Shown: positions 39,665 to 50,642, numbered from the stretch's first letter. The stretch is 64,000 nt of DNA from Cupriavidus numazuensis (GCF_905397435.1 NZ_CAJPVI010000001.1:124001-188000); one strand, 5' to 3'. A program made the numbers and translations. The notes: generated by a model not told the origin, from the letters alone.

Positions 39665-40288
39665 TCAGAGACCGAACCGTGCGATATCGCCCCTTCCCTG
39701 GCGCACGAGTTCGGGCTCTCCACTGGTCAGGTCGATCACGGTGGTAGGCTCGGCCGGCGCCGGGCCGCCGCAGATGACCAGATCCAGCAGCTTTTCGAGC
39801 CGGCTGCGGATTTCCGCCGGATCGTTCATCGGCTCCTCGTCGCCTGGCAACTGAAGCGTGGCGGTCAGCAACGGCTCGCCGGCCTCGGCCAGCAGCGCCA
39901 GCGGGATGGCGTGCTCGGGCACGCGCACGCCGATGGTCTTGCGCGAGGGGTGCGACAGCCGCCGTGGCACTTCCTTGGTGGCTTCCAGGATGAAGACATA
40001 GGGCCCGGGTGTGGCGCCCTTGATCCAGCGGTACTGCCGGTTGTCGACGCGCGCAAAGCTGCCCAGTTCGGACAGGTCGCTGCACATGAGCGTGAGGTGG
40101 TGCTTGTCGTCGATGCCGCGCAGCCGGCGCAGGCGCTCCACGGCGGCCTTGTCGTCAAGCTGGCAGCCCAGCGCGTAGCTGGAGTCGGTCGGCAGCGCGA
40201 TCAGCCCGCCCTGGCGGACGATCTGCACGGCCTGCTTGATGAGCCGCGGCTGCGGGTTCTGCGGATGGATTTCGAAGTACTGGGACAT
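39665..40288 (-). CDS. YrdC/YciO-family L-threonylcarbamoyladenylate synthase-like protein
   Basis: The gene encodes 207 residues. The YrdC fold is marked by GGLIALPTDSSYALGCQ (about residues 27–43), LRGIDDKHHLTLMCSDLSEL and TIGVRVPEH. It is of the YciO length and lacks the C-terminal Sua5 domain. YrdC proteins make the t6A intermediate in tRNA; YciO members may act on RNA in other ways. It lies between the M50 and PHP genes, an arrangement conserved in related bacteria. Confidence 0.85.
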   Translation of the reverse strand: MSQYFEIHPQNPQPRLIKQAVQIVRQGGLIALPTDSSYALGCQLDDKAAVERLRRLRGIDDKHHLTLMCSDLSELGSFARVDNRQYRWIKGATPGPYVFILEATKEVPRRLSHPSRKTIGVRVPEHAIPLALLAEAGEPLLTATLQLPGDEEPMNDPAEIRSRLEKLLDLVICGGPAPAEPTTVIDLTSGEPELVRQGRGDIARFGL

Positions 40289-40373
40289 GGCCGGGCTCAG
40301 GGACGGGATCTGACGAAGTTCGTGCCCGGCGGCAAGGCCCTGTCGGCCGTGCCTGCCCGGCGGCCTGCGGAGG

Positions 40374-41219
40374 CTACCAGTCGTGCCATACCGGCGTCAC
40401 CGTCGACGGCAGCGGCGGCAGCGCGCCGAGCTCCACGCGACCCTCACCAGGGCCGTGGAAGTCCGAGCCACGCGACGCCAGCAGGCCGTAGTGGCGCGCC
40501 ACCTCGGCATAGCGCCGGTACTGGTCCGGCGTATGGCTGCCGGTCACGACCTCGACCGCACGGCCGCCCAGGGCCGTAAATTCGTCGAACAGCGCGTCGT
40601 GCTGCGTATCGGTGTAGTTGTAGCGGCCCGGGTGGGCCATCACGGCAATGCCGCCCGCAGCCTTGATCCAGGCGATCGCCTCGGACAGCTTCGCCCAGCG
40701 GTGGCCCACGTAGCCTGGCCGCCCTTCGGACAGGTACTGGCTGAATACATCGCCGATCGTCGCACAGTGGCCCTGATCCACCAGCCAGCGCGCGAAGTGC
40801 GTGCGGGAGATCAGGTCGGGATTGCCCACATACTTGAGCGCGCCCTGGTAGGCGTTTTCAATGCCGATCTTCGCGAGCGCTTCGCCGATATCGCGTGCGC
40901 GCCGGGCACGGCCGGAACGCGTGTCGGCAAGCCCGTCGATCAGGTCGGGACAGAACGGATCGATCTGCAGCCCGACGATATGCACGGTCTGCCCGGCCCA
41001 CGTGACCGAGATCTCGACACCGGATACATAGCGCATGCCCAGTGCCTCGGCCGCGGCACGCGCCTCGGCCTGGCCGCCAACCTCGTCATGGTCGGTGAGC
41101 GACCACAGCCGCACACCGCCCGCATACGCGCGTTCAGCCACGGCGCGTGGCGACATCGTGCCATCGGACACGGTGGAATGGCAGTGCAGGTCGGCGTTGA
41201 TCGTTTGCATGTCGGGCAT
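40374..41219 (-). CDS. rnm: PHP-domain phosphatase (3',5'-nucleoside bisphosphate phosphatase/RNase AM type)
   Basis: The gene encodes 281 residues. The PHP metal-binding residues are in DLHCHSTVSDG, HPGRYN and GSDFHGP. This length and the tail match YciV/RNase AM, which trims short RNA and pAp-like nucleotides. A start three codons later (MQTINADLHC) is also possible. It probably shares a transcript with the YrdC-like gene. Confidence 0.85.
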   Translation of the reverse strand: MPDMQTINADLHCHSTVSDGTMSPRAVAERAYAGGVRLWSLTDHDEVGGQAEARAAAEALGMRYVSGVEISVTWAGQTVHIVGLQIDPFCPDLIDGLADTRSGRARRARDIGEALAKIGIENAYQGALKYVGNPDLISRTHFARWLVDQGHCATIGDVFSQYLSEGRPGYVGHRWAKLSEAIAWIKAAGGIAVMAHPGRYNYTDTQHDALFDEFTALGGRAVEVVTGSHTPDQYRRYAEVARHYGLLASRGSDFHGPGEGRVELGALPPLPSTVTPVWHDW

Positions 41220-41371
41220 ATGACTATTCTACTCTTGTATGTGCTTTCGGGCTGACCCGCACGCGTGCACAACCACTCACACAAAGCCCTTGCCGGCAAC
41301 GCTGGCGTCGGGAAGATGGCGCCGTCCGCGCGGTATAGTCGGGTTTTGGAATCTCCTCGCCGCACCCGCCA

Positions 41372-42460
41372 ATGTCCACCGACAACACCACTGCCCTGCC
41401 CGGCATCGCCGACACCACCACTACCGACGTGCTGATCGTGGGCGCGGGCCCGGTCGGCCTGTTCGCCGCGTTCCAGGCCGGCGTGCTCGGCCTGAAATGC
41501 GAGCTGATCGACGTGCTCGATCGCGCCGGGGGCCAATGCACGGAGCTGTACCCCGAGAAGCCGATCTACGATATTCCGGCCGTGCCGGGCTGCCTGGCCC
41601 AGGACCTGGTCGACCGCCTGCTCGAACAATGCGCGCCGTTTGCCTTTCCGATGCACTTCAACCAGCGCGCTGAAGGCGTGGCCGAAGTGCTGCCCGCGCA
41701 GGGCGACGGCCATCCGCGCCTGCTGGTAACGACCGACAGCGGCAAGCGCTTCGACGTGGCCGCCGTGCTGGTCTGTGCCGGCGCTGGCGCGTTTGCGCCG
41801 CAACGGGTATCGCTACCGGAAGCACCGGCGCTCGAAGGCCGCCACGTGCACTATGCGGTGCGCGATGTGTCGCGCTTTGCAGGCAAGCGCGTGGTGGTGG
41901 CGGGCGGCGGAGACTCCGCGCTCGACTGGGCGCTGGCCCTGCGCAAGGTCGCCGCGCGCGTGACGCTATTGCACCGGCGCGAGGGCTTCCGCGCGGCCGA
42001 TGGCACCGTGGCGGAAATGCGCGCGGCCGTGGAAGCCGGCGAAATGGACTTCGTCGTCGGCATGCTCGGCGCGCTCAAGACTTCTGGCGACGGCGACCAT
42101 GCGGCACTCTCGGAGATCGAAGTCCGCAGCCGCGACGGCGTGCAGACCCTGCCCGCCGACGAACTCGTGGCGCTCTACGGACTGGTGTCGGAGCCGGGCC
42201 CGATCGCACAGTGGGACATGGACATGCGCGCCGGCCGCATCCTGGTGGACACCACGACGTACGAAAGCTCGCGGCGCGGCATCTTCGCTGCCGGCGACAT
42301 CGCGTATTACGCCAACAAGCAGAAGCTCATCCTGTCCGGCTTTCACGAAGCCGCGCTGGCCTTGCGCAAGGCCTATCACTACGCGTTTCCGCAGAAGTCG
42401 CTGGTGCACGTGCACACCAGCAACAACGCGGCGCTCAAGGAAAAGCTCACGCACGCCTGA
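41372..42460 (+). CDS. Ferredoxin/flavodoxin-NADP+ reductase, thioredoxin-reductase-like type
   Basis: The gene encodes 362 residues. FAD-binding GAGPVGLFAA (residues 24–33) and NADPH-binding GGGDSALDWA (about 178–187) are separated as in TrxR-type FNRs, and there is no CxxC redox disulfide. The extended C-terminus beyond residue 330 is typical of the TrxR-like group. It shuttles electrons between NADPH and ferredoxin. A divergent or separate promoter is likely in the 152-bp gap before it. Confidence 0.9.
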   Translation: MSTDNTTALPGIADTTTTDVLIVGAGPVGLFAAFQAGVLGLKCELIDVLDRAGGQCTELYPEKPIYDIPAVPGCLAQDLVDRLLEQCAPFAFPMHFNQRAEGVAEVLPAQGDGHPRLLVTTDSGKRFDVAAVLVCAGAGAFAPQRVSLPEAPALEGRHVHYAVRDVSRFAGKRVVVAGGGDSALDWALALRKVAARVTLLHRREGFRAADGTVAEMRAAVEAGEMDFVVGMLGALKTSGDGDHAALSEIEVRSRDGVQTLPADELVALYGLVSEPGPIAQWDMDMRAGRILVDTTTYESSRRGIFAAGDIAYYANKQKLILSGFHEAALALRKAYHYAFPQKSLVHVHTSNNAALKEKLTHA

Positions 42461-42475
42461 GGCGCGCGGCCTGCG

Positions 42476-43369
42476 TCAGGCAATGAACGATTCGATCAGC
42501 GCCGCCACCGCGGCGGGCTGGTCGTGGTGCAGCATATGGCCCGCGTCGTCGATCACGGCCTCGCGGAAATCGCGGAACGCGCGGAAACGCTCGCGGAATT
42601 CTTCAAGCGTCTGCTTGTGGGCAATATGGCGCAACGTCGCCGAGTCACGCGCCTCCACATGCAGCACCGGCGCGCTGACTTGCGCCCAGATCGCCATCAC
42701 CTCGTCGACCCGGTACAGCACCGGATTCACCAGCTTGTGCGCCGAATCGCCGAGGATTTCCCACTGCCCTGCTTCATTGCGGCGCGACCAATGCTCGGCC
42801 AGGAACGCGGCGCGGTCATCGGGCAGGCGCGGATTGGTCTTCTGCAGCCGCGCCGCCACGCCGCTCACATCGTCGTAGGTACGCAGTTCGGGCTTCTGGC
42901 GCAGTTCGTCGAGCCAGCGCGCATAGCGTTTCGGCGCCTGCTCGGCGCGCGTCTGCGTCAAGCCAAACCCTTCGAGATCCACCACGCGGCGCACGCGTTC
43001 GGGCCGGATGCCCGCATACAGGCAGGACACGTTGGCACCCATGCTGTGGCCCACAAGATCGACCTGCCCGTCGGGCTGGTAGTGGTCGAGCAACGCCTCC
43101 AGGTCAGCAAGGTAGTCGGCAAACCAGTAGGACCCGGTGCCCGGGTAGCGCGTCGGCCAGTCGGTCTCGCCAAAGCCGCGCCAGTCGGGCGCGATCACGT
43201 GCCAGTCACGTTCCAGGCAGTCCACGAGGAACTGGAACGATGCCGCCACGTCCATCCAGCCATGCAGCATGAACAGCTTCGGCGCGCCCGGCGTGCCCCA
43301 CTGGCGCACGTGGTAGCGCAGGCCGCGCAACGTGATAAATTCAGAGCGCGAGGTTTCCTTGATTGTCAT
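42476..43369 (-). CDS. Alpha/beta hydrolase
   Basis: The gene encodes 297 residues from ATG 43369 with GGGGAG upstream. Ser109 in GHSMGAN is the nucleophile; the His is in DAGHMLHHDQP near the end, and HGW is near residue 36 (oxyanion hole). It is close in size to haloalkane-like and esterase-type hydrolases. It is divergent from an acyl-CoA synthetase gene across 122 bp carrying an inverted repeat. Substrate unknown, perhaps an acyl ester. Confidence 0.82.
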   Translation of the reverse strand: MTIKETSRSEFITLRGLRYHVRQWGTPGAPKLFMLHGWMDVAASFQFLVDCLERDWHVIAPDWRGFGETDWPTRYPGTGSYWFADYLADLEALLDHYQPDGQVDLVGHSMGANVSCLYAGIRPERVRRVVDLEGFGLTQTRAEQAPKRYARWLDELRQKPELRTYDDVSGVAARLQKTNPRLPDDRAAFLAEHWSRRNEAGQWEILGDSAHKLVNPVLYRVDEVMAIWAQVSAPVLHVEARDSATLRHIAHKQTLEEFRERFRAFRDFREAVIDDAGHMLHHDQPAAVAALIESFIA

Positions 43370-43443
43370 GTGTCTCCCCTGGTTGCGGTTCTTCTCATCC
43401 TTGCACGGAGTTTGGGGGCCGGCGCGGAAGCCCGCACAAAATA

Positions 43444-43455
43444 GAACGACCGTTC
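43444..43455. promoter_or_regulatory. Inverted repeat GAACG-AC-CGTTC in divergent intergenic region
   Basis: A perfect 5-bp inverted repeat with a two-base centre lies between the divergent hydrolase (start 43369) and acyl-CoA synthetase (start 43492) genes. The form is typical of a TetR-family operator. No adjacent TetR gene is visible. Confidence 0.4.
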
Positions 43456-43491
43456 GCAGAATTATAACGAGACTCTCAAGGAGACAGCTAC

Positions 43492-45222
43492 ATGGCTGCA
43501 GCGGCCCTGCCGGCAAGCCGGCGCGATGACTACCAGGCGCTCTACGATTCTTTCCGCTGGCACGTGCCCGAGCACTTCAACCTGGCCGAAGCCTGCTGCG
43601 GCCGCTGGGCACGCGACCCGGCCACCGCGGACCGCATCGCGGTCTACACCGAGCACGAGGACGGGCGCCGCGACGCGTTCAGCTATGCGTACCTGCAGGC
43701 CGAAGCCAACCGGCTGTCTGCGGCGCTGCAGGAGCTCCGCGTACAGCGCGGCGACCGCGTTGCTATCGTAATGCCGCAACGGATCGAGACCGCCATTGCG
43801 TACATGGCGATTTCCCAGCTTGGCGCCATCGCCACGCCGCTGTCGATGCTGTTCGGGCCTGAGGCGCTGGCTTATCGCATCAGCCACAGCGAAGCCATCG
43901 TGGCGATTGCCGACGAGACCTCGATCGACAACGTGCTCGCCGCGCGCCCGGAATGCCCGACGCTCGCCACCGTGATTGCCGCCGGCGATGCACGGGGACG
44001 TGGCAATCACGACTGGGACATCCTGCTGGCCGCGCAACTGCCGACCTTCACGGCCGCGCAGACCAAGGCCGACGAAGCCGCCGTGCTGATCTACACCAGC
44101 GGCACCACAGGGCCGCCCAAAGGCGCGGTGATCCCGCACCGCGCGCTGATCGGCAACCTGCCCGGCTTCGTGTGCTCGCAGAACTGGTATCCGCAGGACG
44201 ACGACGTGTTCTGGAGCCCGGCCGACTGGGCGTGGACCGGCGGATTGTGGGATGCGCTGATGCCGGCGCTCTACTTCGGCAAATCGATCGTCGGCTACCA
44301 GAGCCGATTCACGGCCGAACGCGCGTTCGAACTGCTGGAACGCTACGGCGTCACCAATACCTTCCTGTTTCCGACAGCGCTCAAGCAGATGATGAAGGCC
44401 TGCCCTGAACCACGGCAGCGCTACACGCTGAAGCTGCGCGCGCTGATGAGCGCCGGCGAGGCGGTCGGCGAAACGGTGTTCACATGGTGCCACGATGCCA
44501 TGGGCGTGGTCGTCAACGAGATGTTCGGGCAGACCGAGATCAACTACATCGTCGGCAACTGCACGGCCCAGCATGACGAAGCGCGCCTGGGCTGGCCCGC
44601 GCGCGCCGGATCGATGGGGCGGCCCTATCCGGGCCATCGGGTACAGGTCATCGATGACGAAGGCAGGCCGTGCGCCCCCGGCGAGGACGGAGAGGTCGCC
44701 GTCTGTGCCACCGACATCCATGGCCACCCCGATCCGGTGTTTTTCCTCGGCTACTGGAAAAACGAAGCGGCCACCGCCGCGCGCTATGTGGAGCGCGACG
44801 GCCTGCGCTGGTGCCGCACTGGCGACATGGCGCGCGTCGATGCCGACGGCTACCTGTGGTACCAGGGCCGTGCCGACGATGTGTTCAAGTCGTCGGGTTA
44901 CCGCATCGGCCCGAGCGAGATCGAGAACTGCCTGCTCAAGCATCCGGCCGTGTCGAACTGCGCGGTGGTGCCGTCGCCTGACCCCGAGCGCGGCGCGGTG
45001 GTCAAGGCGTTCATCGTGCTGACGCCTTCGGTGGCGCGCTCGTTCGACAGCGACGCGGCGCTGGTGACCGCACTGCAGGAGCATGTGCGCGGCCAACTTG
45101 CGCCTTACGAGTATCCGAAGAAGATCGAGTTCATCGACCAGTTGCCGATGACGACGACCGGCAAGGTGCAGCGGCGCGTGCTCAGGCTGATGGAGCAGGA
45201 ACGCGCTGGCAGCAAGCGTTAG
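43492..45222 (+). CDS. Acyl-CoA synthetase (AMP-forming)
   Basis: The gene encodes 576 residues with a perfect AAGGAGA upstream. ANL-family motifs are A3 YTSGTTGPPKGA (about residue 200), A5-like FGQTE, A8-like RTGDMARVDADGYLWYQGRADD, and the catalytic Lys in TTTGKVQRR. It activates a short- or medium-chain carboxylic acid to its CoA ester. The WSPADWAW segment points to an AcsM/medium-chain type. It ends overlapping the convergent DUF455 gene by four bases. Confidence 0.92.
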   Translation: MAAAALPASRRDDYQALYDSFRWHVPEHFNLAEACCGRWARDPATADRIAVYTEHEDGRRDAFSYAYLQAEANRLSAALQELRVQRGDRVAIVMPQRIETAIAYMAISQLGAIATPLSMLFGPEALAYRISHSEAIVAIADETSIDNVLAARPECPTLATVIAAGDARGRGNHDWDILLAAQLPTFTAAQTKADEAAVLIYTSGTTGPPKGAVIPHRALIGNLPGFVCSQNWYPQDDDVFWSPADWAWTGGLWDALMPALYFGKSIVGYQSRFTAERAFELLERYGVTNTFLFPTALKQMMKACPEPRQRYTLKLRALMSAGEAVGETVFTWCHDAMGVVVNEMFGQTEINYIVGNCTAQHDEARLGWPARAGSMGRPYPGHRVQVIDDEGRPCAPGEDGEVAVCATDIHGHPDPVFFLGYWKNEAATAARYVERDGLRWCRTGDMARVDADGYLWYQGRADDVFKSSGYRIGPSEIENCLLKHPAVSNCAVVPSPDPERGAVVKAFIVLTPSVARSFDSDAALVTALQEHVRGQLAPYEYPKKIEFIDQLPMTTTGKVQRRVLRLMEQERAGSKR

Positions 45223-46067
45223 CCGGCCGATGCCTCCAGCCACGCCAGTTCATCCTCGTCGAAGCCGGCTGCGCGGCGCGCATCGAGGTTGAACGGTCCG
45301 CGCAGCTTCGGCGCGCGGTGCTGCTGCGCCAGTGCAGCATAGGTCGATACCGGATTCAGTCCGCGCTGCTCGCACAGCCAGCGGTACCAGCGGTTGCCGA
45401 TCGCCACATGCCCGACTTCATCACGCAGGATGATGTCGATGATGGCCGCGGCCGCCTGGTCGCCGGCACCGGCCAGCTTGGCGCGCACCGGCGGCGAGGC
45501 ATCGAGCCCGCGTGCCTCCAGCGTACGCGGCACCAGCGCCATGCGCGCCAGCACATCCCCTGCCGTGCGGTCGCACATCTCCCACAGGCTGTTGTGGGCC
45601 GGAAAATCACCGTAGGCAAATCCCAGCGTGCCGAGATGGTCGGCCAGCAGCGTGAAATGGAACGCTTCCTCGTCGGCGACGCGCAGCCAGTCACGGTAAT
45701 AGTCCGCGGGCATGCCGGCGAAGCGCCACACGGCATCGAGCGCGAGGTTGATGGCGTTGAACTCGATATGGCAGAGCGCGTGGATCAGGGCAGCGCGGCC
45801 GGCGTCGGTATGCAGTGAGCGACGGCGTTCCACGCGTTGCGGCGGCACCAGTTCGGGACGCGCCGGGCGGCCGGGGATGGGAAGCGCGGCCTCCATGTGG
45901 TCTTTCGTGCCCAGAATGCCTTCGTCAGCCTCCGCGACGCCTCGGAAAAGCGCGCGCGCCGCAGCGGCCTTGTCCCGCGCATCGGTCAGGCAAAGTACAT
46001 CAAGCGCCTGCCGGCGCAGCGTTTGTGGAGGATCGGGCAAACGGGCGGCGGGTGAAATCTCTGGCAT
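45219..46067 (-). CDS. DUF455 ferritin-like protein
   Basis: The gene encodes 282 residues from ATG 46067. Glu/His-rich helices in LIHALCHIEFNAINLALDAVWRF, ADEEAFHFTLLADHL and LRDEVGHVAIGNRWY are the metal-ligand pattern of ferritin-like diiron enzymes, close to MiaE-type and DUF455 families. It ends convergent to the acyl-CoA synthetase with a four-base overlap. A di-iron oxidase/hydroxylase role is plausible; substrate unknown. Confidence 0.82.
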   Translation of the reverse strand: MPEISPAARLPDPPQTLRRQALDVLCLTDARDKAAAARALFRGVAEADEGILGTKDHMEAALPIPGRPARPELVPPQRVERRRSLHTDAGRAALIHALCHIEFNAINLALDAVWRFAGMPADYYRDWLRVADEEAFHFTLLADHLGTLGFAYGDFPAHNSLWEMCDRTAGDVLARMALVPRTLEARGLDASPPVRAKLAGAGDQAAAAIIDIILRDEVGHVAIGNRWYRWLCEQRGLNPVSTYAALAQQHRAPKLRGPFNLDARRAAGFDEDELAWLEASAG

Positions 46068-46227
46068 GGGCGTAAAATCCGGTCTGCCGCCATTGTAGAG
46101 CCACGCCGGGCGCTGCCCGGCCCCGTATGCGGCGTGCCGGCACCCTGGCCGGCCCCGCGGCAATTCTCCGGCGCTCTTTAAAGACCGGCGGCAATCCCCA
46201 GATAACTACCTTCGTGCAGGAGATTCC

Positions 46228-46752
46228 ATGGCGCTGTACCAGCTCGGCGAACTCGTTCCCAATATCGACCAGGACGCCTATGTGGCTCCCGAAGCCACCA
46301 TCATCGGCAACGTGACCATGAAGTCGCGCGCCAGTGCATGGCCGGGCGTCGTCATCCGGGGCGACAACGAACCGATCGTGGTCGGCGTGGACACCAACAT
46401 CCAGGAAGGCTCCGTGCTGCACGTCGACCCGGGCTGCCCGCTGACGCTGGGCGACAAGGTTTCCATCGGCCACCAGGCCATGCTGCACGGCTGCACCGTG
46501 GGCGAAGGCTCGCTGATCGGCATCCAGGCCGTGGTGCTGAACCGCGCCGTGATCGGCAAGGAATGCCTGGTCGGCGCGGGCGCCGTGGTAACCGAAGGCA
46601 AGGTGTTCCCGGACCGCTCGCTGATCCTCGGCGCGCCGGCCAAGGTCGTGCGCGAACTGACCGACCAGGACGTGGCCAACCTGTACCGCAACGCCGAGAC
46701 TTACGCCACGCGTCAGGCCATGTACAAGCAACAGCTCAAGCGGATCGACTGA
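46228..46752 (+). CDS. Gamma-carbonic anhydrase-like hexapeptide-repeat protein (YrdA/PaaY family)
   Basis: The gene encodes 174 residues, the family size. It has left-handed beta-helix hexapeptide repeats (VAPEATIIGNVTM, IGHQAMLHGCTVGEGSLIGIQAVVLNRAVIGKECLVG). Three zinc-ligand His are visible: HVDPGCP, IGHQAMLHG. Family proteins bind a metal and form trimers; they include carbonic anhydrases and thioesterases. Translated in series with hslO. Confidence 0.88.
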   Translation: MALYQLGELVPNIDQDAYVAPEATIIGNVTMKSRASAWPGVVIRGDNEPIVVGVDTNIQEGSVLHVDPGCPLTLGDKVSIGHQAMLHGCTVGEGSLIGIQAVVLNRAVIGKECLVGAGAVVTEGKVFPDRSLILGAPAKVVRELTDQDVANLYRNAETYATRQAMYKQQLKRID

Positions 46753-46794
46753 CACGCGCCGCGGCAGCTACAACCGATTGACAGACAGATTATT

Positions 46795-47796
46795 GTGACT
46801 GATACGACCACTACCGACACCCTGCAGAAATTCCTGTTCGACGCGGCCCCCGTGCGCGGCGAACTGGTCCGCATGGAAGCCACCTGGCGCGAAGTGCTGA
46901 ACCGCCACGCCTATCCCGCGCCCGTGCGGCGCGTGCTCGGCGAGATGATGGCGGCCGCCGCGCTGCTGTCGGCGAACCTCAAGTTCAACGGCGCGCTCGT
47001 GATGCAACTGCACGGCGACGGCCCGGTGCGCATGTTGGTGGTGGAGTGCCTGTCCGACCTGTCGATGCGCGCCACGGCCAAGCTGGCCGAAGGCGTGCAG
47101 ATTGCCGATGACGCCACGCTGGCCGACCTCGTCAATGTCCACGGCCACGGCCGCTTCGCCATCACGCTCGATCCGAAGGACAAGCTGCCGGGCCAGCAGC
47201 CGTACCAGGGCATCGTGCCGCTGTCCGACGCGCACGGTCCGCTGGCGTCGATGAGCGCCGTGCTGGAACACTACATGCAGGCGTCCGAACAGCTCGACAC
47301 GCGCCTGTGGCTGGCCGCGGACGACCACGCCGCAGCGGGCATGCTGCTGCAGAAGCTGCCGTCTTACGGCGGCACGCAGGAAGTCGGCGAGACCGGTGCT
47401 GCCCTGTCGGGCGAGAGCCGTGCGCAGGACCTCGATACGTGGGATCGTGCGTGCCAGCTTGGCAACACGCTGAAATCGGATGAGCTGCTGACCGAGACGC
47501 CGGACACGCTGCTGCGCCGGCTGTTCTGGGAAGACCTGCAAGACGCCGGCCTGCGCGTGTTCGAGCCGATGACCCCCCATTTCCATTGCTCGTGCTCGCG
47601 CGCCAAGGTGGCGGGCATGCTGCAGTCGCTGGGCCAGGAAGAGATCGACGGCATCGTGGCCGAGCGCGGCCATGTGGAAATCCATTGCGATTTCTGCGGC
47701 CAGCGCTACGAATTCGATGCCGTGGACTGCGCCCAGCTGTTCACGCCGGCCCACGTGGCCACCGGCGCCGGCGAAGGCGCCCATCACCACCACTGA
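46795..47796 (+). CDS. hslO: Redox-regulated chaperone Hsp33
   Basis: The gene encodes 333 residues with a GTG start. The redox-switch Cys are 265 and 267 (CSC) and 298 and 301 (CDFC), the CxC-CxxC zinc center of Hsp33. The protein becomes an ATP-independent holdase on oxidative unfolding. The C-terminus ends in four His. It follows the hexapeptide-repeat gene by 42 bp. Confidence 0.95.
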   Translation: MTDTTTTDTLQKFLFDAAPVRGELVRMEATWREVLNRHAYPAPVRRVLGEMMAAAALLSANLKFNGALVMQLHGDGPVRMLVVECLSDLSMRATAKLAEGVQIADDATLADLVNVHGHGRFAITLDPKDKLPGQQPYQGIVPLSDAHGPLASMSAVLEHYMQASEQLDTRLWLAADDHAAAGMLLQKLPSYGGTQEVGETGAALSGESRAQDLDTWDRACQLGNTLKSDELLTETPDTLLRRLFWEDLQDAGLRVFEPMTPHFHCSCSRAKVAGMLQSLGQEEIDGIVAERGHVEIHCDFCGQRYEFDAVDCAQLFTPAHVATGAGEGAHHHH

Positions 47797-47945
47797 GCCG
47801 GAAACCGCCGGCTTGGCCGGCGGCATAGCAAGCATGTCGGGTGCGAACCACCCTGCAGGGCGCAAGTCCAACAGCTAAGCTGTTAGCAAATGGCGCCCTG
47901 CCCATGGCCGGCGCCAGACGTTCCGACCTGCCACTTGTTGCTGCC

Positions 47946-48332
47946 ATGTCCGCCGCCCGCTTCACTCGCTCCCTGCCTGCCCTGCCAACCTTGCTGGCAG
48001 CCGCGCTGCTGGCCGGCGGCTGTGCCGCGCCGGTGCCACGTGATCTCAACGGAACCCCCGCCACGGCGCGTCTGGCCCCGGATGCCGCGACGACCGCACC
48101 GATCACGGTCGAGCAGATGCAACAGCTCGACGCCCTGAACCAGCAGATCCTGCGCGACCAGGAAGCCGCCATCCGGCAGCAGCAGGCCTACGAGGCCGCT
48201 TACCGCTCGGCCTACGCCTACCCGAATGTCAACTGGAATCTGTTCTACGGAGGCTGGGGTGGCGGCCACTGGGGCGCTGGCGTCGGTTTCAGCTCACCTG
48301 GCTATTGGGGCGGCTACCCGTACTGGTGGTAA
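47946..48332 (+). CDS. Outer membrane lipoprotein, small, aromatic/Gly-rich
   Basis: The gene encodes 128 residues from ATG 47946 (47904 is an alternative). The signal peptide has lipobox LAGGC. The mid part is Gln-rich and probably helical, and the last 35 residues are Gly, Trp and Tyr rich (NLFYGGWGGGHWGAGVGF). Function unknown, maybe cell-envelope structure. The gene follows hslO by 150 bp. Confidence 0.65.
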   Translation: MSAARFTRSLPALPTLLAAALLAGGCAAPVPRDLNGTPATARLAPDAATTAPITVEQMQQLDALNQQILRDQEAAIRQQQAYEAAYRSAYAYPNVNWNLFYGGWGGGHWGAGVGFSSPGYWGGYPYWW

Positions 48333-48371
48333 GGCGGCAGGACGGCCGGCGCAAAGCCGGTCCGCCAGTGC

Positions 48372-48713
48372 TTAGTGCCGGCCCGTGGCGGCCGGCGAAT
48401 TCGGCGGCGGAGGCAGGGGCGGCGTGGCGCTGACCTTGGGCGCCGGCGCGACGAACTGCACGAAGACTTCGCCGTCCTTCACCATGCCCAGCTCGTAGCG
48501 GGCGCGCTCCTCGATGGCGCCCGTGCCATCCTGCAGGTCCTTCACCTCCCCTTCCAGTTTGGCATTGCGCAGCTTCAGCGTCTGGTTGCGCGTGGCCTGC
48601 TCCTGCACCTGCCGGTTGAGTTCCCAGACGCGGAGCCAACCGCCCTTGCCAAGCCAGAGCGGATACTGGATGGCGAGCAGCAGCACGAACAACAGCAAAG
48701 AAATCAGGCGCAT
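48372..48713 (-). CDS. ftsB: Cell division protein FtsB
   Basis: The gene encodes 113 residues from ATG 48713. One N-terminal transmembrane segment ([18 protein letters not shown]), then a coiled coil ([28 protein letters not shown]), and a Pro-rich tail. It forms the FtsQLB complex at the septum. The position directly downstream of eno is the classic eno–ftsB arrangement. Confidence 0.92.
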   Translation of the reverse strand: MRLISLLLFVLLLAIQYPLWLGKGGWLRVWELNRQVQEQATRNQTLKLRNAKLEGEVKDLQDGTGAIEERARYELGMVKDGEVFVQFVAPAPKVSATPPLPPPPNSPAATGRH

Positions 48714-48807
48714 GAGGCGTGGCGGACAGAAATTTCCGCACAATGATCAGCGAACTCGGGCCATAAGGCAATGCTGGCCAGATTTCGATACAAATCCGGA
48801 TACAACA

Positions 48808-48843
48808 ACGGCGGCGGCCGGATGCAATCCGTGCCGCCGCCGT
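48808..48843 (-). terminator. Hairpin between eno and ftsB
   Basis: The stem acggcggcggc / gccgccgccgt is extended by an inner cgga/tccg pair. It lies 30 bp downstream of the eno stop and 95 bp upstream of ftsB. It could attenuate ftsB relative to eno. Confidence 0.45.
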
Positions 48844-48871
48844 CAGGGGCGTGTCAGGCGCCCGGCTGGGC

Positions 48872-50230
<1,359 letters not shown>

Positions 50231-50267
50231 TCACGCGCCTGAAAAGGGTTCGACAGGACTGGCCGGC

Positions 50268-50561
50268 TCAGGCCACACCCTCGACCACGATCATGTTCAT
50301 GCGCGCCGCATGCTCGCGTGCCTTGCGGGCAGCGCGATAGGCCTCCCCGTCATGGAAGGCCTTGGCAGCTTCGACGCTCGGGAATTTCAGCACGACAACA
50401 CGGGTCGGCGACCATTCGCCCTCGAGGTTTTCGGCCTTGCCGCCGCGCACCAGCACTTCCGCACCATGGAGCTGCATGGCCTTGCTGGAGAGCACCTTGT
50501 ATTCCTCGTACTGCTGGGGGTCGGTTACGTCGACGTACGCGATGATAAAGCCCGCGGCCAT
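50268..50561 (-). CDS. DUF1330 family protein
   Basis: The gene encodes 97 residues of ferredoxin-like dimeric alpha-beta barrel type (AAGFIIAYVDVTDPQQYEEY..., EWSPTRVVVLKFPSVEAAKAF). DUF1330 proteins of this form are common, without an assigned reaction. It lies between kdsA and eno, a conserved position in Cupriavidus and Ralstonia. Confidence 0.88.
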   Translation of the reverse strand: MAAGFIIAYVDVTDPQQYEEYKVLSSKAMQLHGAEVLVRGGKAENLEGEWSPTRVVVLKFPSVEAAKAFHDGEAYRAARKAREHAARMNMIVVEGVA

Positions 50562-50642
50562 GCTGTATCTCCCGATGTTTTGTATTGTCTTTCGATACGG
50601 TTTGTCACGGCCGGGTCAGCGGCCGTGACAACCGGGGCCTGC

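Noticed and set aside
43462-45243. 593-codon minus-strand frame over the acyl-CoA synthetase
   Set aside because: Antisense of a clear ANL-family enzyme; no motif, Arg/His/Ala-rich.
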